NCBI GenBank assembly: GCA_963790775.1
Contig: CAWBPR010000009.1
Location: 8,839 to 72,838 of the forward strand
DNA: 64,000 nt
Direction: 5' to 3'
From: JASJBU01 sp963790775
GTDB lineage: Bacteria > Pseudomonadota > Gammaproteobacteria > Chromatiales > Chromatiaceae
A program made the translations under genes and the position numbers. Positions 9,246 through 17,863 of this stretch are shown piece by piece (position 1 is the first letter of the stretch; every line of letters begins with the position of its first letter). The notes beneath the pieces were generated by a model that saw only the letters and a list, made by a program, of their open reading frames with translations, was not told the DNA's origin and made no database searches.

Positions 9246-10130
9246 ATGAACCAGCCTCATTGTTATGCCATTCGACTAGTGAATCCCTACACTGGAATAT
9301 TACAGGTAGTGAATCATGGCATTGCTCGGAGTTTGAGCAGAAACGGCTTCAATTGGGAGATTCAAGTTCAGGTTGAACGAAATACCGGTGGTTGGGGGAG
9401 CCTGAACCGTAATCAGAAGGAGTTGAAGTACTACCGGTATGGTTTCTGGAATCCCAAAAACGGCCTCCAGCGGATGCCGACTGATCCCAGCGTTGATACA
9501 GGCCAATTGAAGCAAGGCTATAAGATGCTGATTCATCAATTCCGGTCTGGACTACTGGAACAGCTGCCTTTTCCCCTTGAAGATCGGTATGAACACTGGT
9601 TGCTGGATAATAATCAAATGCCATTGGCACTGTTGGGCAGTACTTGTGATAAAAACATGCTGCCAAAGATCAGGGAACAACACTGGCATGCGGTTTCCGC
9701 CTCTCTGAATATCGAGGCCTATCCACAGGCAAGGGCTGAACCATTGGAAGATCTGGTAAGATCGAACTCAGGTGGCCGTCAATGGTTTCATAGAAGTCCC
9801 AGCGGCTCTGGAATGGGTATGGAATATCGGACAGTTACCGGCCTGGCTGGAAGGGAACTCCCGCCTGTCGATTTTCCGGAGTTGCTGGTACGAGAAGATT
9901 GGAAAAATCCCCAAGCGAATCAGCGAGTGGAGGAATGGGCCGAATATCTGGCTCCCTGGCTTCTACAGTTGCAGGGTATCAGCGAGCCAAGGCGAACCCT
10001 CTTGGAGCGGGATGCAAGCCGGAATCCAGAAATGCTGGAGGTTCTATATCGCCTCTACCCCCACGTCATCGATCATGTGTTGATCAACACCGCCCGGGTG
10101 TCGGCAAAGATCCGGACGGCCAGTAAATAA
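9246..10130 (+). CDS. conserved-looking protein of unknown function, 294 aa
   Basis: A clean 294-codon frame beginning MNQPHCYAIRLVNPYTGILQ. It is hydrophilic, with no signal peptide or membrane segment, and rich in W and R (ERNTGGWGSLNRN, WFHRSPSGSGMGMEYR). I recognise no family or catalytic motif. It lies ahead of an outer-membrane protein gene with a 163-base gap. Steady codon use supports a real gene. Confidence 0.6.
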   Translation: MNQPHCYAIRLVNPYTGILQVVNHGIARSLSRNGFNWEIQVQVERNTGGWGSLNRNQKELKYYRYGFWNPKNGLQRMPTDPSVDTGQLKQGYKMLIHQFRSGLLEQLPFPLEDRYEHWLLDNNQMPLALLGSTCDKNMLPKIREQHWHAVSASLNIEAYPQARAEPLEDLVRSNSGGRQWFHRSPSGSGMGMEYRTVTGLAGRELPPVDFPELLVREDWKNPQANQRVEEWAEYLAPWLLQLQGISEPRRTLLERDASRNPEMLEVLYRLYPHVIDHVLINTARVSAKIRTASK

Positions 10131-10293
10131 AAGCACCAGCCAGCCAGTATTTTCGGGGAATAAATATGCTGCAGATCTGGGTGACGATAGCCCTTAGATT
10201 GCTAACGAACCTATGAGCCTTTTTGCAACGCCGTTGCGACTCGAAATATATTGCTTGCGTAATTCGCATCGAAACTGTGAGATTGAGTAGAAC

Positions 10294-11412
10294 ATGAAAC
10301 TAAACAAAATTTGGCAAAGCTCACTACTGAGCTTATTCCTGTTGAATTGGGGCATATTTGCGAAGGCGGCGGAATTGTCAGTCAGTCTGGACAACCCACC
10401 AGCCATGGGTAGTGTCTCTTTTTTGCTATTCGATTCGCCAAATGCATTCGGCGACCTTCGAGATCCGGTGAAGATGATTACTCGGCCCCTGGATGATCGC
10501 AAGGTTTATCGAATTGAGAACGTGCCACCTGGTGAGTATGCCTTGCTGGTATATCATGATGAAAACAACAATGAGCGCATCGACAAGAATTTCATTGGCA
10601 TTCCCAAGGAACCTCTCGGATTCTCAAACCGCTACGAACCTAAGGGTCCCCCCAGCTACAGCCGCGCGGCCTTTGTATTAGGAGAAGGGGAGACACGTCA
10701 TTTTGATGTAAAACTCTACCGCGCATTGGGAAAGCGCGGGCGCCTGGGTGTGGGCTTGGGCGTTATTGCGCGAAGCAGCCCTTATCGTGATTACAATGGT
10801 GGCGTGTATCAGGTAATACCAGCCATAACATATAATAGCGAGCGCCTGCAAATTTATGGTCCTAGTATCCAGGTAGGTCTTGTCGGTAGTGGGAAACTAC
10901 GCCTTGCTGCGACAGGAAAGTATCGGATCGGCGTCTACGAAGAAGACAACAGCGACTACCTAGAAGGTATGGGCGACAGAGAAGACACCTTCATGGCTGG
11001 CCTGGCGGTACAGGCAGAGCTACCGGGCGGCGTAGATTTTTCGGTGAGATTGGAACACGATATACTCGATGAAATAGGCGGTAGCGAGGCCAGTATTGAG
11101 TTTAATAAGTCATTCCAATATGGGATGTTCAGATTCTCACCGAAAATAGGTGTGAATTGGCTCAGCTCGGATCTCTCAAACCATGATTTTGGGGTGCCGG
11201 TTAGCAAGGCGACGCTTGATAGGCCTGCCTATGAACTCAATGACATTCTCAGTATTGAAGCCGGTCTTGGGATGTTCATAGAGATTACTCGGGATTGGCT
11301 AGTGATAGTGAACGCGAGCGTAGAATTGCTGGATAACGAAGTCACCGACAGCCCGATTGTCGAAAAGGACTATGTGGTGAAGGGCTTTGCTGCCATCAAC
11401 TACGTATTCTAA
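10294..11412 (+). CDS. DUF2141 - MipA/OmpV outer-membrane fusion protein
   Basis: 372 aa with a signal peptide cleaved near AKA-AE (residue 25). Residues about 27-145 form a DUF2141 domain (SVSLDNPPAMGSVSFLLFDS, NVPPGEYALLVYHDENNNERID, IGIPKEPLGFSN). From about 150 to the end it is a MipA/OmpV-type beta-barrel (GLGVIARSSPYRDYNGGVYQVIPAITY), ending AAINYVF with the C-terminal phenylalanine of outer-membrane barrels. The two domains usually occur as separate proteins. MipA proteins scaffold murein enzymes or act as porin-like barrels; the role here is unknown. Confidence 0.8.
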   Translation: MKLNKIWQSSLLSLFLLNWGIFAKAAELSVSLDNPPAMGSVSFLLFDSPNAFGDLRDPVKMITRPLDDRKVYRIENVPPGEYALLVYHDENNNERIDKNFIGIPKEPLGFSNRYEPKGPPSYSRAAFVLGEGETRHFDVKLYRALGKRGRLGVGLGVIARSSPYRDYNGGVYQVIPAITYNSERLQIYGPSIQVGLVGSGKLRLAATGKYRIGVYEEDNSDYLEGMGDREDTFMAGLAVQAELPGGVDFSVRLEHDILDEIGGSEASIEFNKSFQYGMFRFSPKIGVNWLSSDLSNHDFGVPVSKATLDRPAYELNDILSIEAGLGMFIEITRDWLVIVNASVELLDNEVTDSPIVEKDYVVKGFAAINYVF

Positions 11413-11504
11413 TAAACGCATTCCTAAAATTGGCGCTGCCTGACATTCAATTCAATTGTGGCATCAGTTTTGACTTGTTTTTACCCTGTGTAAAATCCGT
11501 GGCA

Positions 11505-11544
11505 ATTTAAGGAACCATCTGATTAATTCAGAGCCTCCTTAAAT
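11505..11544. terminator. long-stem hairpin between convergent genes
   Basis: ATTTAAGGA (11505-11513) pairs with TCCTTAAAT (11536-11544), and an inner CTGA/TCAG pair sits inside the loop. It lies between a plus-strand and a minus-strand gene and may terminate both. Confidence 0.4.
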
Positions 11545-11628
11545 CGTCGCTGGGTTCACAACCTGATATTGATTCAGCCTTATCCTAGTCGGATAGAATT
11601 ATTATTTGATGTATCGATGCAGAATGTA

Positions 11629-12093
11629 TCAGCTGGCTGTTCCGAGTGAGGCGATTTTATCCTCCAATTCCCTGATCCGCTGCTGAGCTTCAGTAAGTTG
11701 CTGTTCGATTTCCACTTCTCGGCTGACATCTTTCTGTACGCCGATGTAATAGGTGATTCCATCTTCCTCATTTAGAATTGGGGTAATACTCAGTTCATTC
11801 CAGAATGCAGTGCCATCCTTATGATAGTTGCGTAGGCGCACTCGGCAGGGTTCACCCGCTTCTATGGCGGCACGAATAATCTTTCTCGCATCCTGATCTC
11901 TTTCTTCTCCCTGCAGGAAGCGGCAATCCTGATAGAGGATATCTTCTTCACTATAACCGGTCAGCCGTTCAAAGGCTTCATTGACATAGAGCAGAATCGT
12001 GTCATCTCCCTCTTGTTCGGCGATGACCAAGCCATCGTTTGCCGTGTCAATGGCTTTTTTGAGCAGATCCAGACTGATTGGTAAATGTTTCAT
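11629..12093 (-). CDS. short LOV-domain blue-light photoreceptor
   Basis: 154 aa: one PAS/LOV domain (about residues 12-127) plus a C-terminal coiled coil (EIEQQLTEAQQRIRELEDKIA). LOV hallmarks are YVNEAFERLTGYS, DCRFLQG with the flavin-adduct Cys57 (the usual NCRFLQ has Asn where this has Asp), NYHKDGTAFWNEL and YYIGVQKDVS with the conserved Gln120. It has no effector domain, like the short LOV proteins SB1/SB2 of Pseudomonas putida, which work with class II LitR repressors. It lies at the end of the stress cluster and a LitR-type gene lies 7 kb away, so it is probably the light sensor of this cluster. Confidence 0.85.
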   Translation of the reverse strand: MKHLPISLDLLKKAIDTANDGLVIAEQEGDDTILLYVNEAFERLTGYSEEDILYQDCRFLQGEERDQDARKIIRAAIEAGEPCRVRLRNYHKDGTAFWNELSITPILNEEDGITYYIGVQKDVSREVEIEQQLTEAQQRIRELEDKIASLGTAS

Positions 12094-12243
12094 TGACTAA
12101 GCCGTAATTTAATATTCCTCCATAATAAAAACAGGGTGAGATCTGTCAACCGTTTTCTTTTGTCTGGCGGGTTATTCAGATCACGGCAAACTGATTATCC
12201 TAGATCTGATTCTCGAGGTAATACCGGCTGCAATATCTTACTA

Positions 12244-12822
12244 TTACGATCGTGCTGCAGTGCCTAACAACCTCTGTTTGAGGCCTTTGTCGAGAGGGTC
12301 ATCTCCCAGCCAGAGATCTAGATAAGCCCTGCCCAATTCCGGCTCCGGTAGGCGCAGGATGACCTCGCCATTCAGCTCCAGAATGAGCTCCTGCTCGGCG
12401 TGCAGGGTGATGGCATAACTGTCGCCCTTTTCGACGTCATGCATGGCGGCGTGGAGGTGGTCTAGGGTGGGTTTGATCGATGCAAAATAATCGTTGCCTC
12501 TTTGTTTCAGCAGGTGTTTCTCGGCGGCAGACTTGATCTGCTGCGCTTCGACAGGCACGAAATAGTGAATGACCAGTCGCTGGTTCTGAGGTTTCATCTG
12601 GTCTGCATAATAGGCGGCGGCATACACATCGAACCAGATGCCCCACGTCAGTATGCCTGCGCCCTGCAGGTCAAATGCACCCGACTCTGTAACCTGCCTG
12701 ATGGGGAAACTCGCTCCTTCGAGCTCGAAACTTTGACTGGCACTGACGCTTGTCGTCAATGACCCGCTTAATATCATTATGAAGCCGAGAAAACTCGATT
12801 TAGTCCTGCATGATCTCCACAT
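12244..12822 (-). CDS. chalcone isomerase-like periplasmic protein
   Basis: 192 aa with a signal peptide (n-region RSCRTKSS, core FLGFIMILSGSL, cleavage near SAS-QS). The mature part has SFPIRQVTESGAFDLQGAGILTWGIWFDVYAAAYYA and ends AYLDLWLGDDPLDKGLKQRLLG, the pattern of bacterial chalcone-isomerase-like proteins, which probably bind fatty acids rather than isomerise flavonoids. The start at 12822 overlaps the end of the VOC gene by 23 bases; an internal ATG at 12777 is possible but would shorten the signal peptide. Last gene of the minus-strand stress operon before the LOV gene. Confidence 0.75.
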   Translation of the reverse strand: MWRSCRTKSSFLGFIMILSGSLTTSVSASQSFELEGASFPIRQVTESGAFDLQGAGILTWGIWFDVYAAAYYADQMKPQNQRLVIHYFVPVEAQQIKSAAEKHLLKQRGNDYFASIKPTLDHLHAAMHDVEKGDSYAITLHAEQELILELNGEVILRLPEPELGRAYLDLWLGDDPLDKGLKQRLLGTAARS

Positions 12823-13105
12823 GATTACCCTCGCTGTCTTGGATGTAGATGGATTGAGTGCCGTCCCGGTGCAGGGTCAAAGGGCCATAGTCTGCCGCAT
12901 TCGGGTCAGTCAGTCCGATATGCGGTGGATGCTGTTCCGGGGTCACCAGCGCCAGATTTATGTTGGCGAATTTCAATAACGCCCAGGTCGCGTCCCGGTA
13001 TTTCAGTTCGCAGGCAAAACGGCTGGTATACCATTCGATGGCCCGCTCGATATCGCTGACCGGGATGGCAACATGGTGCAGACTTTGGAGTTGCTTGTGG
13101 TTCAT
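12800..13105 (-). CDS. VOC-family (glyoxalase/dioxygenase fold) protein
   Basis: 101 aa, a single vicinal-oxygen-chelate domain: SLHHVAIPVSDIERAIEWYTSRFACELKYRD, then DPNAADYGPLTLHRDGTQSIYIQDSEGNHVEIMQD. Likely metal ligands are His11 and the terminal Glu in HVEIMQD. The ATG overlaps the stop of the DUF3833 lipoprotein gene (ATGA), so it is co-translated. The substrate is unknown; in such clusters it may handle oxidised lipid or quinone products. Confidence 0.8.
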   Translation of the reverse strand: MNHKQLQSLHHVAIPVSDIERAIEWYTSRFACELKYRDATWALLKFANINLALVTPEQHPPHIGLTDPNAADYGPLTLHRDGTQSIYIQDSEGNHVEIMQD

Positions 13106-13638
13106 GGTTTCACAAAAAACAGGGTAACTTCGCCAAGTGTGAAACCATATTTACTCACCTTGGCGCGGTTGATCAAGACTTTGTCGTCCTGCAGGAACAT
13201 CCAGTCATTGAAACTGACCTGCCACTGCTTCCCACCGACAGTCAACAACAAGTCGTAACGCCAGTTGAGGGCATTGCCGTAGGCGCTGCCCTCGGCAACG
13301 CCCACCACATCATCGGCGGTGCCTTGGAAATGGTGCTCATTCAGACGTTGGATGGTCCAGACGCGGCGTTGGGTTTCACCATCGTCATACTGAAACGCTT
13401 CATCGAGGGTCAGCCGGTCACCCTCGATTTCGCCTTTGATCTGGACCTTGAAACGTCGCTTCACCTCACCGAAACGATCCTGGAACATACCCCAGGCCTG
13501 AGTCTGTCCATCGAAATAGCTGAACAGGTCCAGTGCCGGGGTTGCATCCGCGTAGTCTTCAGGCTTCATGGTCGAGCATCCGCTGAGGATTAATAGGACT
13601 GTCAACAGCGCGTTCAACTTGATCAGGTGCTTTAACAT
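13102..13638 (-). CDS. DUF3833 lipoprotein
   Basis: 178 aa with a lipoprotein signal peptide and lipobox LILSGC (Cys about residue 21). The body matches DUF3833: LFSYFDGQTQAWGMFQDRFGEVKRRFKV, LDEAFQYDDGETQRRVWTI, FNDWMFLQDDKVLINRAKVSKYGF. The start is firm: AAAGGAG precedes the ATG. This start lies 80 bases inside the end of the MFS gene, an unusually long overlap. DUF3833 proteins are lipocalin-like and are regular members of the photolyase/CFA-synthase/chalcone-isomerase cluster. Confidence 0.85.
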   Translation of the reverse strand: MLKHLIKLNALLTVLLILSGCSTMKPEDYADATPALDLFSYFDGQTQAWGMFQDRFGEVKRRFKVQIKGEIEGDRLTLDEAFQYDDGETQRRVWTIQRLNEHHFQGTADDVVGVAEGSAYGNALNWRYDLLLTVGGKQWQVSFNDWMFLQDDKVLINRAKVSKYGFTLGEVTLFFVKP

Positions 13639-14917
13639 GGTTTCTCCTTTGCAGTGCTTGCACCGCTTGTTGGTCCAGTGGGAAATTCCATACCAGGCGG
13701 GCGGCCATCAGTTTGAAGGGCAGGGGGAGCAGGCCGTAAGTCAGCAGCAGCGCCAGGGTGTCGGGTGAGTCTGCTGTAATATCGAAACCGGCAAATTCGA
13801 TCAGCGGAAAGCTGATGCCGATGGCCATCGCCAGGGCCAGCTTGGTGGCCATGCCCCATAGGCCGAAGAACAGTCCCGCCCGTTCACCGCCGCCGTTGGC
13901 GCGATCCAGATCGATGACGTCGGCCTGAATCGAGGCGGGCAGGGCCATATCAACCCCCAGACTCAGGCCGGTCAACAGACAGATGAGGATAAAAAAAACG
14001 GGTTCCTCAAAAGGCAGCATAGGAACCCAGGCAAAAATCAGGCAGGCAAACAGCATGGAGATTGCCCAGGTGCGATGTTTACCCAGTCGCCCGGCAAGCG
14101 GCAGGAAGATGAAGAAGCCCGCCAACCCGGCACAGAAATAGACCGCCAGAAACAGCCAGGATTGATCGGGTCTGCCCAGCACGTGTTCCACGAACAGCAG
14201 GAACAGGGCCGCCGGAATACCGTTGGCAATGCCATTGAAGAGATAGGCGAGCAGCAATTGCCTGAGGGGGCGGTTCTGCCGCAGCAGCTCAAAGCCCTTT
14301 CCCAGGGTCAATGGCTTTTGATGAGCCGGATTGAGCCGGACGGGTACATGCCACAAGGCAGGCAGACTCAGCAGGAAACTGACGATAAAAAAGCCGCCGA
14401 GCAACAGCAGTGCCCTGGTGTCTGTCATGCCAAAAGCGGCAGGCAGCAGCACGGCAGTCAGGGTGCCGGTTAAAATGAAGCCTTCCCGCACCGCGGTGAG
14501 GTGGGATCGCTCCCGATAGTCCCTGGAGATTTCCGCCCCCCAGGCCGTGTACGGCATGACCACCAGGGTCCAACCGGTATACAGGACCAATGACCAGACC
14601 AGCAGGTAAGTGGCATTGGGTTGGATGTCGGGTCTGAACAGTTGATTGACCGCCAGTATCAGGATGGGTGCGCCGATCAGCATCAGCAGCAGTCGCTTGC
14701 GCTGAAACGGCAGCCGGTCTCCCAGATAGCCGACCAGCGGATCGCTGATCAGGTCCCACAGACGTGCGCCAAGCAACAGGCTGCCCACTGCGGCGAGTCC
14801 GATGCCATAACTGTCGGCATAGACGGGCGGCAGGTAGATCACCAGCGGCAGGCCGAGCATGGCCAGCGGCAGGCCGGGAAGCCCGTAGGCGATCAGTTGA
14901 CTGCGGCTGAGGGGCAT
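13559..14917 (-). CDS. MFS transporter, sugar/cation symporter-like
   Basis: 452 aa with about twelve membrane segments. The N-terminal half has ARLWDLISDPLVGYLGDRLPFQRKR, the DPxxGxxxDR-type loop of the GPH/MFS_2 group, and TGWTLVVMPYTAWGAEIS. It follows the CFA synthase gene by 5 bases and is a standard member of this stress cluster, so it may move a lipid-related or protective compound. The substrate cannot be read from the sequence. The last 26 codons overlap the DUF3833 gene. Confidence 0.85.
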   Translation of the reverse strand: MPLSRSQLIAYGLPGLPLAMLGLPLVIYLPPVYADSYGIGLAAVGSLLLGARLWDLISDPLVGYLGDRLPFQRKRLLLMLIGAPILILAVNQLFRPDIQPNATYLLVWSLVLYTGWTLVVMPYTAWGAEISRDYRERSHLTAVREGFILTGTLTAVLLPAAFGMTDTRALLLLGGFFIVSFLLSLPALWHVPVRLNPAHQKPLTLGKGFELLRQNRPLRQLLLAYLFNGIANGIPAALFLLFVEHVLGRPDQSWLFLAVYFCAGLAGFFIFLPLAGRLGKHRTWAISMLFACLIFAWVPMLPFEEPVFFILICLLTGLSLGVDMALPASIQADVIDLDRANGGGERAGLFFGLWGMATKLALAMAIGISFPLIEFAGFDITADSPDTLALLLTYGLLPLPFKLMAARLVWNFPLDQQAVQALQRRNHVKAPDQVERAVDSPINPQRMLDHEA

Positions 14918-14922
14918 CCGGC

Positions 14923-16137
14923 CTACCCGGGGTTGCTCAACAGGGTCTGGTGCAGATCGATGTGCCCGGAATTGAAGCCTGCCTCACAGTAACTCAGGTA
15001 GTAGTTCCACATACGGCGGAAGCGTTCATCGAATCCCAGCGCCCGAATAGTCTCCCACTCCTGATGGAAGTTGAGCTGCCAGCGGTGCAGGGTTTCCGCA
15101 TAATCCAGCCCGAATGCATCGTCCCGGATCATTTGCAGACCGGCTGCCGCGGGGAGTGCCTGCAGGTGGCTGGGCGTCGGCAGCATACCGCCGGGAAATA
15201 TGTAGCGCTGGATGAAATCCGGATTGCGGCGGTACTCCTCGAAGGCCTGTTCCTGAATCGTGATGACCTGCAGGGCGGCCCGGCCGCCCGGTTTCAGGTT
15301 GCGCTGGAGGGTCTCCATGTAGGTGGACCAGTAGGCCTCGCCGACCGCCTCGAACATCTCGATGGAAACGATGTGGTCATAGCTGCCGTGCAGCTTGCGG
15401 TAGTCCGTGAGAGACAGGTTGACCCGTTCTTCGAGACCCAGGGCTTCGATCCGGCGCTGCGCCCAGGCCAGCTGAGAAGGGGACAGAGTGACCCCGTCCA
15501 CCCGCATGCCCTGGGATGCAGCGGTGACCGCAAAGCCGCCCCAGCCGCAGCCGATCTCCAGGATCCGGTCACCTGGTTTGGCCTCGAGCAGATCGAGAAT
15601 GCGTTGATATTTGTTCGCCTGAGCGGATTCCAGGGGTTCATCGGCATGCGCGAAGAGTCCGCTGGAGTAGGTCATGCCCTGATCCAGCCACTGGGCATAG
15701 AAGGCATTGCCCAGGTCATAGTGGGCCATGATGTTGCGCGCACTGCCCTTGTGGGTGTTGCGCCGGCTCCAGTGGTACCAGCGCATCGCCAGACGGGCGA
15801 TGCCGGACATCCCTGCAGTGCTGGTCAGGCGGTGCTGATTGCGCACCAGCAGCAACAGCAGGTCGGAGAGATTGGGGGTCTCCCACTCCGCATTGATATA
15901 GGCCTCCGCCAGGCCGAGATCGCCGTTGAAGACCAGCCGCCGGAGCAGAGGGTTGAGCTTGTGAATCTCGATGACGCCCGCCGGGCCGGGGTGTTCGCCA
16001 TTCAACCGATAGCTGCGGTCAGAGACGCGCAGTTCGAGGGTGCCGAACTCCAGCCGGTCAAGCTGTTTGATGAATCTATCCAGCCGGTCCGTGGTTTTAC
16101 CAATTCCATAGATGACTTGGCTCTGTAGGCTGCTCAT
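14923..16137 (-). CDS. cyclopropane-fatty-acyl-phospholipid synthase family methyltransferase
   Basis: 404 aa. It has the SAM-binding motif ILEIGCGWGGFAV, the upstream NIMAHYDLGNAFYAQWLDQGMTYSSGLF typical of the family, IVSIEMFEAVGEAYW with the catalytic Glu, and YIFPGGMLP. It methylates or cyclopropanates unsaturated acyl chains in membrane phospholipids. Homologues in light-inducible clusters of non-phototrophs act in furan fatty acid synthesis (UfaM). The start overlaps the stop of the DUF1365 remnant (ATGA), showing the ancestral operon order amine oxidase - DUF1365 - CFA synthase. The gene itself is intact. Confidence 0.9.
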   Translation of the reverse strand: MSSLQSQVIYGIGKTTDRLDRFIKQLDRLEFGTLELRVSDRSYRLNGEHPGPAGVIEIHKLNPLLRRLVFNGDLGLAEAYINAEWETPNLSDLLLLLVRNQHRLTSTAGMSGIARLAMRWYHWSRRNTHKGSARNIMAHYDLGNAFYAQWLDQGMTYSSGLFAHADEPLESAQANKYQRILDLLEAKPGDRILEIGCGWGGFAVTAASQGMRVDGVTLSPSQLAWAQRRIEALGLEERVNLSLTDYRKLHGSYDHIVSIEMFEAVGEAYWSTYMETLQRNLKPGGRAALQVITIQEQAFEEYRRNPDFIQRYIFPGGMLPTPSHLQALPAAAGLQMIRDDAFGLDYAETLHRWQLNFHQEWETIRALGFDERFRRMWNYYLSYCEAGFNSGHIDLHQTLLSNPG

Positions 16138-16428
16138 GATGTGACTTGCTCCTCGGGGGGTTCTGGTTTGCTGAAGAATGGGGCGCCCCGCAGCCAGGCC
16201 TTAAGGGCCTGCCAGTGGATGGCCAGCATGATCTTGAAGGTCATGAAAGGGGTTCTGAGCAGGGCGCGCAGCAAAGACATGTCGCGAAGCGGGCGCCGCT
16301 GTCCCGATTGGGTGGCAACCAACATCAGTTCGCAGTTCTACGGCGTAGTGTTTCCTGAGTAGCCAGGCGGCACTCAAGCCGGCAACGCCGCTGCCAACCA
16401 CTGCAATGCTTTTCTTCGGTGTATCCAT
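16134..16428 (-). pseudogene. deletion scar fusing an FAD amine oxidase start to a DUF1365 end
   Basis: From the ATG at 16428 the reading is KKSIAVVGSGVAGLSAAWLL, the FAD-binding N-terminus of the amine-oxidase-like desaturase of such clusters, but it stops being homologous after about 32 residues near 16335. Immediately after, in a different frame, comes the last 60 or so residues of a DUF1365 protein (QRRPLRDMSLLRALLRTPFMTFK then IHWQALKAWLRGAP), ending at 16134. One deletion has removed the rest of both genes, roughly 1.7-1.8 kb if both had usual family lengths. The fused frame would give a 76-residue nonsense product ending at 16201. Confidence 0.85.
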
Positions 16429-16604
16429 GTTTTTGCCTGTTTCGTCATACGATGCGATATGTGTACAATAATTGTATAAATAAATGATTAAATCAAGTCT
16501 ATACTTGTACATAATCCATAGATATACAGCAATATTTCGATTGAAATGTGGGAAAACTCTATATATTTCCAATGATTATCGTAATATATGTACAATAAAC
16601 AGGA
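16429..16604. promoter_or_regulatory. divergent promoter region with repeated TGTACA boxes
   Basis: AT-rich spacer between the minus-strand stress operon and the plus-strand SDR-NTF2 pair. It holds TGTACA at 16462, 16506 and 16589, with TGTATA at 16473 and TATACA at 16523. Similar boxes precede the MerR-type regulator gene. They are good candidates for its binding sites. The published P. putida arrangement (two boxes 12 bases apart) is not met exactly; the nearest pair here, 16506 and 16523, is 11 apart. Confidence 0.55.
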
Positions 16605-17405
16605 ATGGATCAGGTGCGAAACATGTCTGACAGAGCCATAGAGAATCTCCCGGAGTCGCTGCCTGGGGCCGTCTGGATCACCGGCGGCGGCAGTGGCATC
16701 GGCCGCTGCCTGGCACTTGAATTGAGTCGTCAGGGTCATCGTGTGGTGATCAGCGGCCGGGATGGGGAAAGGTTGGAGGCGGTCGCGGCGGAAGTATCCG
16801 ATGGGAGCATTCTGCCCAAGGTAGTGGATGTAACGCGCTTGGAGGATTTGACCCAGGTGGTGGCGGAGATAGAGGCAGAGTCAGGTCCCATCGATCAGGC
16901 GTTTTTGAATGCCGGTGCCTATAAACCGATGGGTCTGGATGCATTTGATGTCGACCTGTTTCGTCAGCTCATGGAGGTCAACTACCTGGGCGTGGTCAAC
17001 TGTCTGGCTGTGCTGTTGCCGATCATGCAAAAGCGTAAAACAGGTGAAATTTTGATCACTGCCAGTCTCTCCGGTTATCGGGGGTTGCCAAAGGCGGCGC
17101 CTTACGGGGCCAGCAAAGCGGCCCTGATCAACATGGCGGAGTCACTGCATCCGGAGCTGAAAAAAAATGGTGTAAGTTTGAGATTGATCAATCCCGGATT
17201 CGTGCGCTCGGAGTTGACGGACAAGAATGATTTCACCATGCCGTTCCTGATCTCGGCGGAGCAGGCGGCGCAGGAGATCGTCAAGCGTCTCCCAGGCAAC
17301 GGCTTCGAGATCGCCTTTCCGACCCCCTTTGCGGCCATCCTCAAGGTCATGCGCTGCCTGCCATACAGGCTCTACTTCCATTTCATGAAGAGGTTGGCCA
17401 AATGA
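16605..17405 (+). CDS. short-chain dehydrogenase/reductase (SDR)
   Basis: 266 aa classical SDR: AVWITGGGSGIGRCLALEL (cofactor-binding TGxxxGIG), DVTRLEDL, FLNAGAYKP (NAG), ITASLSG and YGASKAAL (catalytic Tyr and Lys). A second ATG at 16623 is also a possible start; neither has a strong ribosome-binding site. It forms a pair with the NTF2-like gene (ATGA overlap), divergent from the lipid-modification operon. The substrate is unknown, perhaps a modified fatty acid or retinoid-like aldehyde. Confidence 0.85.
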   Translation: MDQVRNMSDRAIENLPESLPGAVWITGGGSGIGRCLALELSRQGHRVVISGRDGERLEAVAAEVSDGSILPKVVDVTRLEDLTQVVAEIEAESGPIDQAFLNAGAYKPMGLDAFDVDLFRQLMEVNYLGVVNCLAVLLPIMQKRKTGEILITASLSGYRGLPKAAPYGASKAALINMAESLHPELKKNGVSLRLINPGFVRSELTDKNDFTMPFLISAEQAAQEIVKRLPGNGFEIAFPTPFAAILKVMRCLPYRLYFHFMKRLAK

Positions 17406-17863
17406 CTGACATTCAGGAGCGTCTCCGAGCCTACGCTGCTTTTTTCGAAGGCCTGGAGCCAGAGGATCTGCAGAAATTCGACACGCTGTTCAGCCGGGAT
17501 ATCCATTTCAAGGACCCTTTCAACGATGTGCGAGGAATACCTGGGATAAGGCGGGTGTTTGAGCATATGTTTGAGCAGTGCGACAAGCCGCGCTTTCGTG
17601 TCTCGGATTACTGCGGACAGGAGGATCGTGGCTATCTGCAATGGAGCTTTAGTTTCACTCCCAAAGGACGGGCCAAGGAGTACAGACTGGAAGGTGTCAG
17701 TCGAGTTAGCTTCGATAATGCCGGACGCGTGAGTGAACATATCGACTACTGGGATCCTGCGGAACAGATCTATTCACGGCTGCCGGTTTTGGGCTGGCTG
17801 TTGGGACTCGTGCGCGGAAGGCTCTCCGTAAGGGGAGAGACCGGCGTATGGCTCGATGGTTGA
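17402..17863 (+). CDS. NTF2-like (SnoaL-fold) protein
   Basis: 153 aa: LRAYAAFFEGLEPEDLQKFDTLFSRDIHFKDPFNDVRG, then VFEHMFEQCDKPRFRV and VSEHIDYWDPAEQIYSRLPVLGWLLG, the pattern of nuclear-transport-factor-2-like proteins found in this stress cluster. The fold is a small cone that binds hydrophobic ligands or acts as a simple isomerase. It overlaps the SDR stop by four bases and must be co-translated with it. Confidence 0.85.
   Translation: MTDIQERLRAYAAFFEGLEPEDLQKFDTLFSRDIHFKDPFNDVRGIPGIRRVFEHMFEQCDKPRFRVSDYCGQEDRGYLQWSFSFTPKGRAKEYRLEGVSRVSFDNAGRVSEHIDYWDPAEQIYSRLPVLGWLLGLVRGRLSVRGETGVWLDG

Noticed and set aside
14950..16128. 392-codon plus-strand open frame
   Set aside because: It lies entirely antisense to the CFA synthase gene, has no family features and reflects the GC-rich codon pattern of the real gene.
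16429..16604. exact match to the published class II LitR direct repeat with a 12-base spacer
   Set aside because: I checked spacings between boxes here and at 20.3 kb; none is exactly 12, so only the hexamer similarity is claimed.
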